Assembly (NCBI GenBank): GCA_016716475.1
Contig: JADJWG010000001.1
Span: 868,001-932,000 of the forward strand
Direction: 5' to 3'
From: Phycisphaerales bacterium
Lineage (GTDB): Bacteria; Planctomycetota; Phycisphaerae; UBA1845; Fen-1342
DNA: 64,000 nucleotides
The notes under the pieces are model-generated. The model ran no database searches. It saw only the letters and a program-made list of their open reading frames with translations, and was not told the DNA's origin. Below are positions 38,204-47,389 of the stretch, one piece after another. How positions within the stretch are numbered: position 1 is the first letter of the stretch; every line of letters starts with the position of its first letter. The position numbers were made by a program, and so were the translations under genes.

Positions 38204-40071
38204 TTCAGCACCGATTCATACCGGTCGGGAACGGTGTTCAACACGCCGCTCGCGTCCATGATGCGTGCATGCCACTCGGTGGCCGCGCCGCGCCGCGCAA
38301 GCTGCCGATAGACCTCGGGGATCCGCTCTACGTCGTACTCCACCGCGGCCGGGTCGGCGCGTGTGCCCTTGATCCAGCGCCGGAAGAACTCGGGCAGAAA
38401 GCGGCCGTCCACGGCGTCGAGCACGCTGTAGACCCACCCACAGTGAAACCGCGTGCCCGCATCCATCAGCCACTCCCCGAAGTTCGTCGTCAGCATCGTG
38501 CGGCAGCCGCCGTTGTAGAACATCAGCCGCGGCGCATCCTCGGGATCGAGTTCGGTCGCCTCGGCCTCGGACCATGGACGCGGAGCTTTCGGATTCTTCG
38601 GATCGTACGGTGGTCGCCGCTGGATGGAATAGACCATGCGCGCGGCGCTGGCGCCGGTTCCCCGGTAGATAATGATCTTCTCATCCTTGCCGAGGCGGCC
38701 GAGGCCCGACCATTGCGTGACATTGGACTTGTGCCCGCAGCCGTCAAACCACTCCTGCTTGTACTTCTTGAGGTCTTCTTCGAACGTAAAGAATCCCGCC
38801 AAAGTGATATCGTTTGGGCAGGTGTTGCCGTCCGGCGGGAAACCGCGGTGCATCATTTCCACGAACTCATCCGAGTTCGACTTCTTGCGCGGATGCTCCG
38901 CGTGGTCGCAGAAGCAGGCCGAGTGCCCCGCGAAAACGACGATGTAGCGGTTGCGCCAGTGTTGTATCCAGTCTTCCGCGTTCTTCGCCGGACCTTCCAT
39001 CAGGTATGATCGGAAGTACTTCGTTTGCTTGCGCAGAAAGCGGTGCAGCTCGCGCGCACTGCTGCGCGCATAGCCCAGGTCGCCAGGCGGCCGGTGGATG
39101 AACACGGTAAATCGCAGGTGCAGGCAGTCCCGCTCGTGCTTCTGCCAGTCGCGCTGCGAGGAACCCACGTAGCCGCCGCGGTCGCCCAGTGCTACGCGGA
39201 AACGGTAGAAGTTGTTGCCAGACTCGATCCAATGCTGTGCGTAGTTGTTGAAGCGGACCTCCGGCGCGGTCCCGTCGGGCAGCAGTACGCGCCCACCCCG
39301 CACCGTCGCCCCGATCAGCCCGGGCTGCTCGTCAGGCGCTTCACCGGTGATCGCGTAGCGCTGGTCGTTCTCCTCCGGTCCCTCCGGCCAAATGCGCAGC
39401 ACCTCCAGTCGCACCGGCGTTCCTTCGCGCACGTTGCGCACGCGGATCAGCATCCGGACCGCACCCTCCTTGGGCTCCTCCGGGTCACCCCACGGAATCA
39501 CCCAGTTTCGTTCCCAGCGCGCCTCGACGAGCGCGTCCACCGACACCGTCGCACGGCTGCGGCTGATGCGCCCCTCACGCTGCGCAAGCTCCTCCTCTCC
39601 GTCGAGCACCGGCTGTTCGTTCCCGCTCCACAACTCTACGACCACCTCGACCGGCGCGAGGTCCGCGGTGACCTTCTCGCCGATGCGGTCCGCCGGACCG
39701 CGCGTGAGCTTGCCATCCCAGCGGAGTGCGGGCGGCAACTCATGATGCCCATGCTTGCGGAGCCCATCCGGCAACGACAGGACATGCAGCACGGCACCCT
39801 CGCCGCTATCTTCACTCTCGCCGGAAGCCACCGCTGCGCTCCGATACACGATCCGCCCCGCGGTCGCCCGCGTATTGGGATCGTTGACGTCGTAAGACAC
39901 CGCGAGCCGCTCCGATTGCGGATCCCACTTGGGCGGACACTTCACATTGAACAGATCGAACGGGTGCACGCGGACCACGTTTTCCTGCCCGGTGCGCACC
40001 GGCCGGCGCAGCGGCGTTTCCGCCGCTGCCGGTGGCACGCCGCCCGCCGATTGAACACTACCGCTTGACAC
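38200..40071 (-). CDS. Putative effector with caspase/CHAT-like C-terminal domain
   Basis: A 623-residue protein. The GTG at 40071 is chosen because AGGAG lies seven bases upstream; an ATG at 40089 is possible. It overlaps the end of the PAAR gene by 14 bases. Residues about 35-340 are beta-rich and unrecognised. The last 250 residues show features of clan CD cysteine peptidases: a strand ending in FAGHS (His about 383), and after about 140 residues LMFYNGGCR (Cys about 523), followed by an Ala-Gly-hydrophobic segment and FFRRWIKG, as in CHAT domains. The catalytic role is inference from this pattern. It could be the payload delivered by the PAAR/VgrG spike. Confidence 0.5.
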   Translation of the reverse strand: MSSGSVQSAGGVPPAAAETPLRRPVRTGQENVVRVHPFDLFNVKCPPKWDPQSERLAVSYDVNDPNTRATAGRIVYRSAAVASGESEDSGEGAVLHVLSLPDGLRKHGHHELPPALRWDGKLTRGPADRIGEKVTADLAPVEVVVELWSGNEQPVLDGEEELAQREGRISRSRATVSVDALVEARWERNWVIPWGDPEEPKEGAVRMLIRVRNVREGTPVRLEVLRIWPEGPEENDQRYAITGEAPDEQPGLIGATVRGGRVLLPDGTAPEVRFNNYAQHWIESGNNFYRFRVALGDRGGYVGSSQRDWQKHERDCLHLRFTVFIHRPPGDLGYARSSARELHRFLRKQTKYFRSYLMEGPAKNAEDWIQHWRNRYIVVFAGHSACFCDHAEHPRKKSNSDEFVEMMHRGFPPDGNTCPNDITLAGFFTFEEDLKKYKQEWFDGCGHKSNVTQWSGLGRLGKDEKIIIYRGTGASAARMVYSIQRRPPYDPKNPKAPRPWSEAEATELDPEDAPRLMFYNGGCRTMLTTNFGEWLMDAGTRFHCGWVYSVLDAVDGRFLPEFFRRWIKGTRADPAAVEYDVERIPEVYRQLARRGAATEWHARIMDASGVLNTVPDRYESVLK

Positions 40072-41116
40072 CAGCACTCTCCTCGCCATTCACAGCGAGC
40101 GCGTCGGGGATGCGCACGAACGTGACATCGCCCGCCCCGGGGCGCACGCCCTCGAAGCGCATGTATCCACGCGCATCCGTGCGGCCGCTGAGTATCTGCC
40201 CGCTGTGCAGCGTCACCGTGAAGTCCTGGTTCGGCATCGGCCGATCGTCGAAATCGCGGAGCACAATGCCGATCCACGTCGGCTCGACATGGGGAGACGC
40301 ACGCGGCCGCAATGGACCCACGGATTCCGGGGCTGGAGCTGCCGTGGGTGCGGCTGGCTCGGATTTCTGCTCCATTGCCTGGACCACCGCATCCATCGCA
40401 TCGTCTGCTCCCCCACCTGGTGCACCCGTCGCTTCGGCAGCGGCCACAGCCGACCCGGACGCCGACAGATCGCCGATACTGACCGTCGAGCACCCGACGC
40501 CAATCGCGTCCGAGCCGCCGCACGCCTCGACCACCTTGTCGCCCTTGCGCACGGCGGGCAGTCCGTTGATCCGCACGGTCTGGCTGCCACGAGTGACGAC
40601 CCCCGGACCGTGGGGCGGGTTCGGGCAGGGGCGCGGGCAGTGGTGCATGTCGGCCGCGCGGGCGATCGCCGCGAATACGGCGCCGGCGGCCGACGCCACC
40701 GCGGCCTTGATTCCCTCGGTAAACGCCGCGTTCGCGGCCGGCATGGCGCCGGGCGGTACCGACGCGGTCGCCCACGTCGCACTCAAGGTCGCGTTCGACG
40801 CGTTGAGCGCAGCCATCGCTGTGCCGGCCGCCGGTGCCGCGGCGGGATTGCCCTCCCCCGCGGCACGTCCGGACGCATCCAGAAGTCCTGCCTGGATCTG
40901 GACGAGCTGCACCGCAGCACTGGCGGGCGTGAGTACCGCGGTGGACATGAAGGATTGTACCTTCTGCGCAGCCGATTCCAGAGCCGCGCCTGTCTGTCCC
41001 TCCGGCAGCGCCCGCCAGGCGTTGGCGCCGCCGATGCGGACGTTCGGGCTGCCCGGCCCGCTCCCAAGCGGGGCGCCGTGTGAAGTCTGGTCACGAACTC
41101 TTGCGGCCGCCGGCAC
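40058..41116 (-). CDS. PAAR/DUF4150-like spike-tip protein with C-terminal beta-sandwich
   Basis: A 352-residue protein with a GTG start at 41116 and AGGAGGAG about eight bases upstream. Residues 1-35 are a PAAR-like lead (TSHGAPLGSG, NVRIGGANAWR). An Ala-rich helical stretch follows (40-150), then the PAAR core at about 155-215 with metal-ligand-type residues (HHCPRPCPNPPHGPG, TVRINGLPAVRKGDKV, GCSTVSIGD). The C-terminal 75 residues form a transthyretin/Ig-like unit (WIGIVLRDFDDRPMPNQDF, SGRTDARGYMRFEGV). PAAR proteins sharpen the T6SS VgrG spike and carry effectors. The neighbours VgrG and Hcp support this. Confidence 0.8.
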   Translation of the reverse strand: MPAAARVRDQTSHGAPLGSGPGSPNVRIGGANAWRALPEGQTGAALESAAQKVQSFMSTAVLTPASAAVQLVQIQAGLLDASGRAAGEGNPAAAPAAGTAMAALNASNATLSATWATASVPPGAMPAANAAFTEGIKAAVASAAGAVFAAIARAADMHHCPRPCPNPPHGPGVVTRGSQTVRINGLPAVRKGDKVVEACGGSDAIGVGCSTVSIGDLSASGSAVAAAEATGAPGGGADDAMDAVVQAMEQKSEPAAPTAAPAPESVGPLRPRASPHVEPTWIGIVLRDFDDRPMPNQDFTVTLHSGQILSGRTDARGYMRFEGVRPGAGDVTFVRIPDALAVNGEESAGVKR

Positions 41117-41134
41117 GGTTCGGATCTCCTCCTA

Positions 41135-43621
41135 CTACCGGGTCACTGTCTGGTGCTGGTTCATGCGCACCAACGACGCGCGCTTCGGTTCCACGGCCTC
41201 GATTTTACCGGTGGCGGCGATGGTCACTTCCATGTAACCGCCGGGCCTGCCGTAGAGCTTCCGCTTGCGATGCTCGAGGAGCTTGCCCAGCGGACCCGCC
41301 GAGGTCGTGTTGATGAACACCGGTTGGGCCGCAGCAGGGGCGCCCTTCTCGCCAACCTCCTTGACTATCCAGCGCCCGGGCAGCGGACCGGTGACCTCGA
41401 GCGCCATGATGTTCTGGCGGTGCACGTGGCCGGAAAGCACCAGGTTGAAGCGACGACTCTGGGGCTCGGCCCGCGTTTGACCGAGATCCTGCACACGGTC
41501 GGGCGAGAGCGGGTCGAACGGTCCGGCACGCAGCAGGCGGATCATGCGTTCGCGACCGATCGCAACGGACTCGTAGTCCGCTTCCTGGCCCAGAGGATCC
41601 TGCGCGGAGGGGCGGAACGCGTAGGCTTCGTGCTCGAAGGTGAGGCGCTTCGGAGAATCGCCGGGTCGCTCGGTCGCCCCGCGGGAATAGAGCAGCTTCT
41701 CCTTGTACTCGGCCTCCGTCTCGTGCGACTCGCGGTCGCGGAATTCACCCACGGGCATGGTGTGGCCCGTATCCCCCACCGGCCGACGTTTCGGCCGCAA
41801 GACGTCGATATCAGCAGCGGTGTACTGCACCACGCCGCGCGCCAGGTGATCGTCTGTCCAGTGCGGCCAGGGGGAGATCGGTGGCGCATGGACGCCCAAA
41901 ATCTTCGGGCCGTCAAAATGGAGTGAGGCATAGTCGAGCAGGATGCGCTGGTCCGTAGACAGACTGTCCATGGCCATTGGACCGCCCTGGTTCCTGACGT
42001 CCCAGAACTTGATGCGGGCCTTGCCGTAGTCCTTACCCCCCAGAATGAGCGGAAAGTCGACCTTCTCATTCTCGGCCCAGTCGAGCATCACCACGTTGTA
42101 TCCGCCCGGGAGCGGGCAAGCGTAGTCCAGAAACGGGTTGATCAGCAGTAGATACCAGGCCACGGACTCTATGCGGGTTTCCAGTGGCGTACCCCTGTTC
42201 TCCAGACTGCCGCTGTGGGTAATGACTTTCTGACGAAAGTGGGAGGCGACATTCCTCAGGTCGACATGATAGGCCAGGCCGGGCTCGTACCCAGACCCGT
42301 GCGCGGCGCGCAGATCGTCCTTGCTGCGGAAGCCCATGTCTTCGGGGTCTGGAGCACCTCGGCCAAACGGAGGGTAGGGATTGATACGCCAATCGTGGTT
42401 GCCGAGGATGGTGTAGGCCGGCTGTCTGTAGTTGCCGCCGCTCGCAAAGAGGGAATAGAACAGAAACCAGTTTCGGTCGCGCCAATAGTCACTGCCATGT
42501 CCGAGTTGCGCCCCGGCGCGCTCGCTGAAGCCGCGGCCGTAGTCGATCAGGTCACCGGTCAACAGCAACACGCCGCAGTTCTGCTGCGCGCTGCGATAGA
42601 ACTTCTCGAAGGAGTCGTTCCAGTTCACGTACTGCTGGAGAGCGCTCGTATTGCCGGCCGCGCGCAAGTTCGCCGCGTACGTATCGCAGCGGATATCCAC
42701 GTGCGTGTCTGTCAGGTGCCCGATACGCAGTCGCGGTTGAGCCGAACGCACAAAGACCGGGTGCAGGCACTCCGTACGGTTGTCCGGCGTCTTCGGAGTC
42801 ACCTTGAGTCTCGCGGGCGAGGAGCGCCAGGAATGCGACGAAGCCGACGTCACTTCGATCGCTGTGTTCGAAGGCCTTTCGTCGCGCTGGTAGTCGTATT
42901 CATACTCGTCGCGCATCCCGATCCAGTGCTTCCGCGCCTCTTCCTCGGTCGCGAAGTACTTCTTGAAGCGGTCCCACGATGGCACGTTGTCGTTTCCCAG
43001 CCGCGAGCGCCACGCGTAGTTCCTGATCAGAAGGTTCATTTCGGCCGAGCGCTGCTGCGGGCCGTCCTGCTTGTTCTCATTGACCCACAACAGGTTGTAC
43101 AATTCGCCCTGTACAAGTTGTGACAGGGCGGAAGGATCGACACGGATTTCGTGCAGGTACCGCAGGCCGTGCCTGGTGTACCAGTTGAGTACGTCATTGG
43201 ACAGCCCGAGGTAGTGGCCGCTGATGCCGCCGAGCTGGTGAAGCTGCGTCAACCCCTTCGCCGACTCCCGCTTCAGCGGCCGCACCGTGATCGACTGCAC
43301 GTCGAAGGCCTCCGACCCACCCTCCGACCGCGGCGCCGTGTAGCGCGTGCGCCGGCGCTCCCACGAAACGATGCGCACATGGCGGGCGACGTCCGCGGCC
43401 GTCAGCTTTTCACGCTCGGAAACGAGCAGCATGCAGATGCCGCGCGTGGCAAACGAGCCCGTGCCCTGGGGATTGATCACCGCCGGACAACCGAGCGCCG
43501 GAAACAGGATGCGCGCCTGAATGTACGTCGACCGGTCGACGGTGTTCACCGTGTGCTTGGTCGCGGGTGCACCCTTGTGCGCTTCGGTCTTGCCATGGCC
43601 GTTCTTGTCATTGGCCGACAT
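41135..43621 (-). CDS. Large metallophosphoesterase in the VgrG island, candidate effector
   Basis: An 828-residue protein. The ATG at 43621 has GGAG seven bases upstream; a TTG at 43633 is less likely. Residues 1-290 are an unrecognised domain. From about 295 it is a calcineurin-like phosphoesterase with the full motif set: DTH (305-307), GDLID (356-360), GNHDW, a GVHAPP block and GHVH near 720. Metal-dependent hydrolysis of a phosphoester is expected. There is no signal peptide. The position between the Hcp fusion and PAAR genes suggests a delivered phosphodiesterase/nuclease or an accessory enzyme; the substrate cannot be read. Confidence 0.7.
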   Translation of the reverse strand: MSANDKNGHGKTEAHKGAPATKHTVNTVDRSTYIQARILFPALGCPAVINPQGTGSFATRGICMLLVSEREKLTAADVARHVRIVSWERRRTRYTAPRSEGGSEAFDVQSITVRPLKRESAKGLTQLHQLGGISGHYLGLSNDVLNWYTRHGLRYLHEIRVDPSALSQLVQGELYNLLWVNENKQDGPQQRSAEMNLLIRNYAWRSRLGNDNVPSWDRFKKYFATEEEARKHWIGMRDEYEYDYQRDERPSNTAIEVTSASSHSWRSSPARLKVTPKTPDNRTECLHPVFVRSAQPRLRIGHLTDTHVDIRCDTYAANLRAAGNTSALQQYVNWNDSFEKFYRSAQQNCGVLLLTGDLIDYGRGFSERAGAQLGHGSDYWRDRNWFLFYSLFASGGNYRQPAYTILGNHDWRINPYPPFGRGAPDPEDMGFRSKDDLRAAHGSGYEPGLAYHVDLRNVASHFRQKVITHSGSLENRGTPLETRIESVAWYLLLINPFLDYACPLPGGYNVVMLDWAENEKVDFPLILGGKDYGKARIKFWDVRNQGGPMAMDSLSTDQRILLDYASLHFDGPKILGVHAPPISPWPHWTDDHLARGVVQYTAADIDVLRPKRRPVGDTGHTMPVGEFRDRESHETEAEYKEKLLYSRGATERPGDSPKRLTFEHEAYAFRPSAQDPLGQEADYESVAIGRERMIRLLRAGPFDPLSPDRVQDLGQTRAEPQSRRFNLVLSGHVHRQNIMALEVTGPLPGRWIVKEVGEKGAPAAAQPVFINTTSAGPLGKLLEHRKRKLYGRPGGYMEVTIAATGKIEAVEPKRASLVRMNQHQTVTR

Positions 43622-43663
43622 CGTGCACTCCAATTCATCATGCCCGACCGTCCGGTCGGAATA

Positions 43664-44842
43664 TCAGCAGCCGTAGTTTTCCTGAAGCTTGCGCCGTGTT
43701 GCCTCGTCCGGCTCGCCGGTCACCCGAAGCTGGTGCGACTTCTGGTATTTCCGCAGCGCTTGCCGCGTCAACTTGCCCAGCTTGCCGTCGATACGTCCGC
43801 AGTCGAAGCCCAGGTTCTTGAGCCGCCCCTGCACACCCGAGATTTCGGTGACCGGATCGACGTGACCGAGGTCGAATTCGTACTCCAGCGCATCCTCACT
43901 CTCGCCGACGCGCAGGTGCGCCCGGCGCGCGGCGGGAGAAATCGGACACACGAGGTTGCCATCCGCATCGGTGCTGCCGCGGTGCTCGACTCCATCGACG
44001 ACCAGCACGAACGGCTCGTTGCCGCGCGGCACCGCGTCACTCAGGATACGGAGCCGCAGAACCTCGGGCTCCCCCTTGCGGCGGAAACGGTGCCGCTTCT
44101 CGGCGTCACCTGGCTCCCACTTCTGCCGCAGCGCTGGCACATGCACCCGATCCCCGGGCAGCAGCACGAACGGATTCTCACGTGCGGCGCGCAGGTCGGC
44201 ATTGCCGGCATCGTCCCAGATCGTCCGCCAGAAGTGGCCGGTTTCTTTCGCAATGCTGGCAGTGCATTCGCCGCTGCGCACGATGCGCTCGCCCGTGCCT
44301 ACCGGACCGCCTCCCTCATGCGGCACCTCCGCAGGCGCTGCCGCGTCCTCGGCGTCGGGTTCAGACGTTTGCGCTTGCGCCGGGCCGACATCCGGCTGCG
44401 CATCGCCATCTCCGCGATCCGGCTCCACGGTCGCGTCGTCGGCTGTCGCGGCACGATCCTTGATTACGTGCTTCACGTACGCGAGCGTGATTGTTTCCGT
44501 GGGAGGGTCCGTATTCGAGACCGCATAGCTCCCGATCAGCACGTGCTCCAGTGTCACCTTGCGCGTCTTCGTGCCCGAGACAAGCTCAAACTCGACCGCG
44601 GTGAACGTGCGACCTTCGGTGTGCGCGGCAGCCAGCACGGGCGACGCCGCGTCGACGCTTTTGACGACGATGACCTCCGACGTTTCTTCTACAAATGCCT
44701 CGCCGTCCTTCGGCGCGCGTCGCGGCCGGGGAGCTTTGAAACTGGTGCCGAGGACGTCGATCCAGTCACGCCGACTCGGGGTACTCGAGGTGCCCCGAAC
44801 GCCGGGAATTCGCAGGAATGCCGTGCTCGTATCTGCCATCAT
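43664..44842 (-). CDS. Hcp fused to LysM-like and peptidoglycan-binding domains
   Basis: A 392-residue protein with GGAG six bases before the ATG at 44842. Residues 1-135 match Hcp, the T6SS tube subunit: AFLRIPGVRGTS, SEVIVVKSVDAASPVLAAA, VTLEHVLIGSYAVSN, ETITLAYVKHVI. An acidic linker (136-185) follows. Residues 190-245 look LysM-like (CTASIAKETG, NPFVLLPGDRVHVP). Then comes a transthyretin-like unit (SDAVPRGNEPFVLVVDG, GSTDADGNLV) and, at about 330-392, a PG_binding_1 domain (VQGRLKNLGFDCGRIDG, LTRQALRKYQKSH). An evolved Hcp with cell-wall-targeting extensions is likely. Whether hexamers with these tails can still stack is unknown. Confidence 0.75.
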   Translation of the reverse strand: MMADTSTAFLRIPGVRGTSSTPSRRDWIDVLGTSFKAPRPRRAPKDGEAFVEETSEVIVVKSVDAASPVLAAAHTEGRTFTAVEFELVSGTKTRKVTLEHVLIGSYAVSNTDPPTETITLAYVKHVIKDRAATADDATVEPDRGDGDAQPDVGPAQAQTSEPDAEDAAAPAEVPHEGGGPVGTGERIVRSGECTASIAKETGHFWRTIWDDAGNADLRAARENPFVLLPGDRVHVPALRQKWEPGDAEKRHRFRRKGEPEVLRLRILSDAVPRGNEPFVLVVDGVEHRGSTDADGNLVCPISPAARRAHLRVGESEDALEYEFDLGHVDPVTEISGVQGRLKNLGFDCGRIDGKLGKLTRQALRKYQKSHQLRVTGEPDEATRRKLQENYGC

Positions 44843-44866
44843 CCGAGTCTCCGTCGCGCGGCCCCG

Positions 44867-47389
44867 TTACAACCGCTCCCACGCCGCTGCATCCAGCTTC
44901 GGGAAGCTGATCTGGCAGGCCCCGGGCTCCCTCAGGGCCACGCGCGCCAGCCCCTTCACGTTGGTCGCACCCGTGTGCTCCGTGCCGTCGGGCTCGACGA
45001 CCACGAACTCCTCCGCTGGCCGCGGCTGCCCGAGCTCGTCCACCAGCTCGATCTCGATCCACGACGTCTGCTTCGCGCTCACGGTCTCGGCCGGCGGCAC
45101 TTCCTCCGGAGTCTCCGTATAACGAACGTTCTGCCCGAAGCGCGTCGTCGCGGCCGGCTTCGCTTCCTCGACGGGGGTCGGCCCGTCGGGTTCCGGAACC
45201 TCTGCGGATCCGCCGCTGTTGATGTTCACCATCTTCCCCATGATGGTGATGCCGCTCTTATCCAACTTGATGAAGTTGCCGTTGCACCAGAGCGTGACGC
45301 TGGTGTCCGACCCCAGCCAGATGCCGTCGCCGTTGAGCAGGTTGTACTGCCGGTTCACAAACTTGGTCTGCTTGCCGTGCAGAAACTCCTTCACGTCGCC
45401 CTCGACCTTGAGGTGCTTCGAGCCATCGATCTGCTCGATCAGGTCGAGCTTCACCAGCGAATGCTTCTGCTCCTTCACCAGCTCGTAGGCATTCTTGCCC
45501 ACCGTTGCGTGCCGGTCCCCGCCGGTGCTCTCGAAGTGACTGCCGCGCGCCCGCAGGTGCAGCGCGTTGTGCGCGTACAGCAGTAGCTCCTCCTTGTCCT
45601 TGGCATCGTCGAAGCGAATCTCATTCGCCCCGCCCGCACCCGGGCTGCTGCACGTGCGGATCGCGGAGATCGTCTTGTCTTCCGGCAACTTGTACGGCGG
45701 CATGTGGTCGCGGTTGTACACGCTGCCAATGATGATCGGCCGGTTCGGATTCCCCTCCAGGAAATCCACGATCACTTCCTGCCCCACACGCGGCAGCATC
45801 AGCATCCCGTAGTTGCCGCCGGCGAGGCCCTGGCTCACCCGAATCCAGCACGACGCGTTCGCGCCGAACGCCGCGACACGGTCCCAGTTGAACTGCACCT
45901 TCACACGCCCGTACTCGTCGCAGTAGATCTCCTCTCCCGCGGGCCCCACAACCCGCGCCGTCTGCGTACCGCGCATTTCTGGCCACGGCGTGATGCGCGG
46001 CGGGCGATACGTCACCGCCGCTGGAACGCACTCGAAGCGGCACTGGTACACGGGCGCATCGAAGTCGACTGCACCCGACCGCGCCACGTCGTCGATCAGA
46101 TGCGGCAACGTGAGCGCATCCGCGGCACTCTCCCCACGCGCACCGGCCACGCTCGCCAGGTCGCGCGCCACCTGCCCCGCGTGATACACCCACTCCGTCC
46201 GCGCACGCTGCGCGGTCGGGTCGCCGGCCGACAGCCGCGCCGTGATCTCGAGCAGCGCTTCCGCAAGTTCCCGCACGGCCGGCTCGTCGCTCTGGCGCGC
46301 CGCGAGGACCGCCTGGTGCAGACGCGCTCCGAGCACACGGGCCCGGCCGTCCGCATCCCCCACCGAGCGCGACGTGGGCTGCTTGCCTTCATGCCGGACG
46401 GCCGTCAGCAGGTAAGACCCGTTGCACGCGGCCGATGGGTGACCGCTCAGCTCGAACGTGCGACCGGGTGCGAGGCGCCGGCACCCGCTCTGGCCGATAC
46501 CGGTGATGCGGGTCGCCTCGAACTCTTCCGCACGCACCCGCGCCCGCGCCACTCCGTCCGACTGCGCCCCGTAGTCCCCGGGGTAATCGCTGAACCGGAG
46601 CTGCTCATCGCGGCCGGTCTCGTGCTCGCAGCGCAGGTCCAGCGCCGGATTCTCGAAGTTGAACTCGTTCAGCAGCACAGCCCCCGGCCGCACCGACTGC
46701 CCCAGCCGGAAGCGGAAGACGTGGTCCTCCTCCGAGTTGAGCCCCGTCGGCAGCACGTAGCGCAGCGCCCCCTCACTCTCAATCGGTGCATACGCGGCCG
46801 CCACATCCGCTATGAGCAGGATGTGCAACTCCTCGTGCTGCTCGAAGCACCACCAGATACCCTCCTCCTCCAGCAGTCGGGCGATGAAGTTGTAATCCGT
46901 TTCGCGATATTGCACACAGTACTCGCGCGGCGGATACGTCTTCTCGAGCGCAAAGCGATAGTGGTCCGCCGGAATCCCCGCCCGCTCGAGCACATCCGCG
47001 ACGATCTCCGGCACCGACTTGTTCTGGTAGATGCGCGAGTCGTAGCGGTGCGTCAGCAGCCACGCCGTCGGCACCAGCTCCACGCGAAAGTGCGTCTGGC
47101 CGGCCGCCTCACCGGTCATCTCGAAGCGCCCGATGATGCCGTGAAAATGGCGGTCACCGTCAGCGCCGCGCACGTTCAGCACAGCCGGCCTGCCCACCAG
47201 CTCGTCAAGGATGACCGGCTCCGCATCACCGTACGCCAAGTCGATCTCGAAGCGGTAGAGCCGGCAGAGGCCCTCGGTGCCACTGAAGCGCACCACGGAG
47301 AAGCGGTAGCCGTCACCGCCGGCGACCTGAAAGTCCAGCGGCATACGACGCACATAGCGCACGCTCACATCGTCCTGCAGGAGGGGCAT
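44867..47389 (-). CDS. vgrG: VgrG-type T6SS spike protein with C-terminal extension
   Basis: An 840-residue spike protein. The start at 47389 is provisional; no clear ribosome site is visible, and GTG or ATG codons down to 47344 are alternatives. It has the gp27-like base (FSVVRFSGTEGLCRLYRFEI, YCVQYRETDYNFIARLLEEE, GIWWCFEQH), a gp5-like OB-fold (GEEIYCDEYGRVKVQFNWD, ASCWIRVSQGLAGGNYG, VGQEVIVDFLEGNPNRPIII) and a beta-prism spike (DUF2345-like, GGDRHATVGKN). The last 75 residues are a transthyretin/carboxypeptidase-regulatory-like unit (WIEIELVDELGQPRPAEEF). It heads the island. In T6SS, VgrG trimers form the puncturing tip. Confidence 0.88.
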   Translation of the reverse strand: MPLLQDDVSVRYVRRMPLDFQVAGGDGYRFSVVRFSGTEGLCRLYRFEIDLAYGDAEPVILDELVGRPAVLNVRGADGDRHFHGIIGRFEMTGEAAGQTHFRVELVPTAWLLTHRYDSRIYQNKSVPEIVADVLERAGIPADHYRFALEKTYPPREYCVQYRETDYNFIARLLEEEGIWWCFEQHEELHILLIADVAAAYAPIESEGALRYVLPTGLNSEEDHVFRFRLGQSVRPGAVLLNEFNFENPALDLRCEHETGRDEQLRFSDYPGDYGAQSDGVARARVRAEEFEATRITGIGQSGCRRLAPGRTFELSGHPSAACNGSYLLTAVRHEGKQPTSRSVGDADGRARVLGARLHQAVLAARQSDEPAVRELAEALLEITARLSAGDPTAQRARTEWVYHAGQVARDLASVAGARGESAADALTLPHLIDDVARSGAVDFDAPVYQCRFECVPAAVTYRPPRITPWPEMRGTQTARVVGPAGEEIYCDEYGRVKVQFNWDRVAAFGANASCWIRVSQGLAGGNYGMLMLPRVGQEVIVDFLEGNPNRPIIIGSVYNRDHMPPYKLPEDKTISAIRTCSSPGAGGANEIRFDDAKDKEELLLYAHNALHLRARGSHFESTGGDRHATVGKNAYELVKEQKHSLVKLDLIEQIDGSKHLKVEGDVKEFLHGKQTKFVNRQYNLLNGDGIWLGSDTSVTLWCNGNFIKLDKSGITIMGKMVNINSGGSAEVPEPDGPTPVEEAKPAATTRFGQNVRYTETPEEVPPAETVSAKQTSWIEIELVDELGQPRPAEEFVVVEPDGTEHTGATNVKGLARVALREPGACQISFPKLDAAAWERL

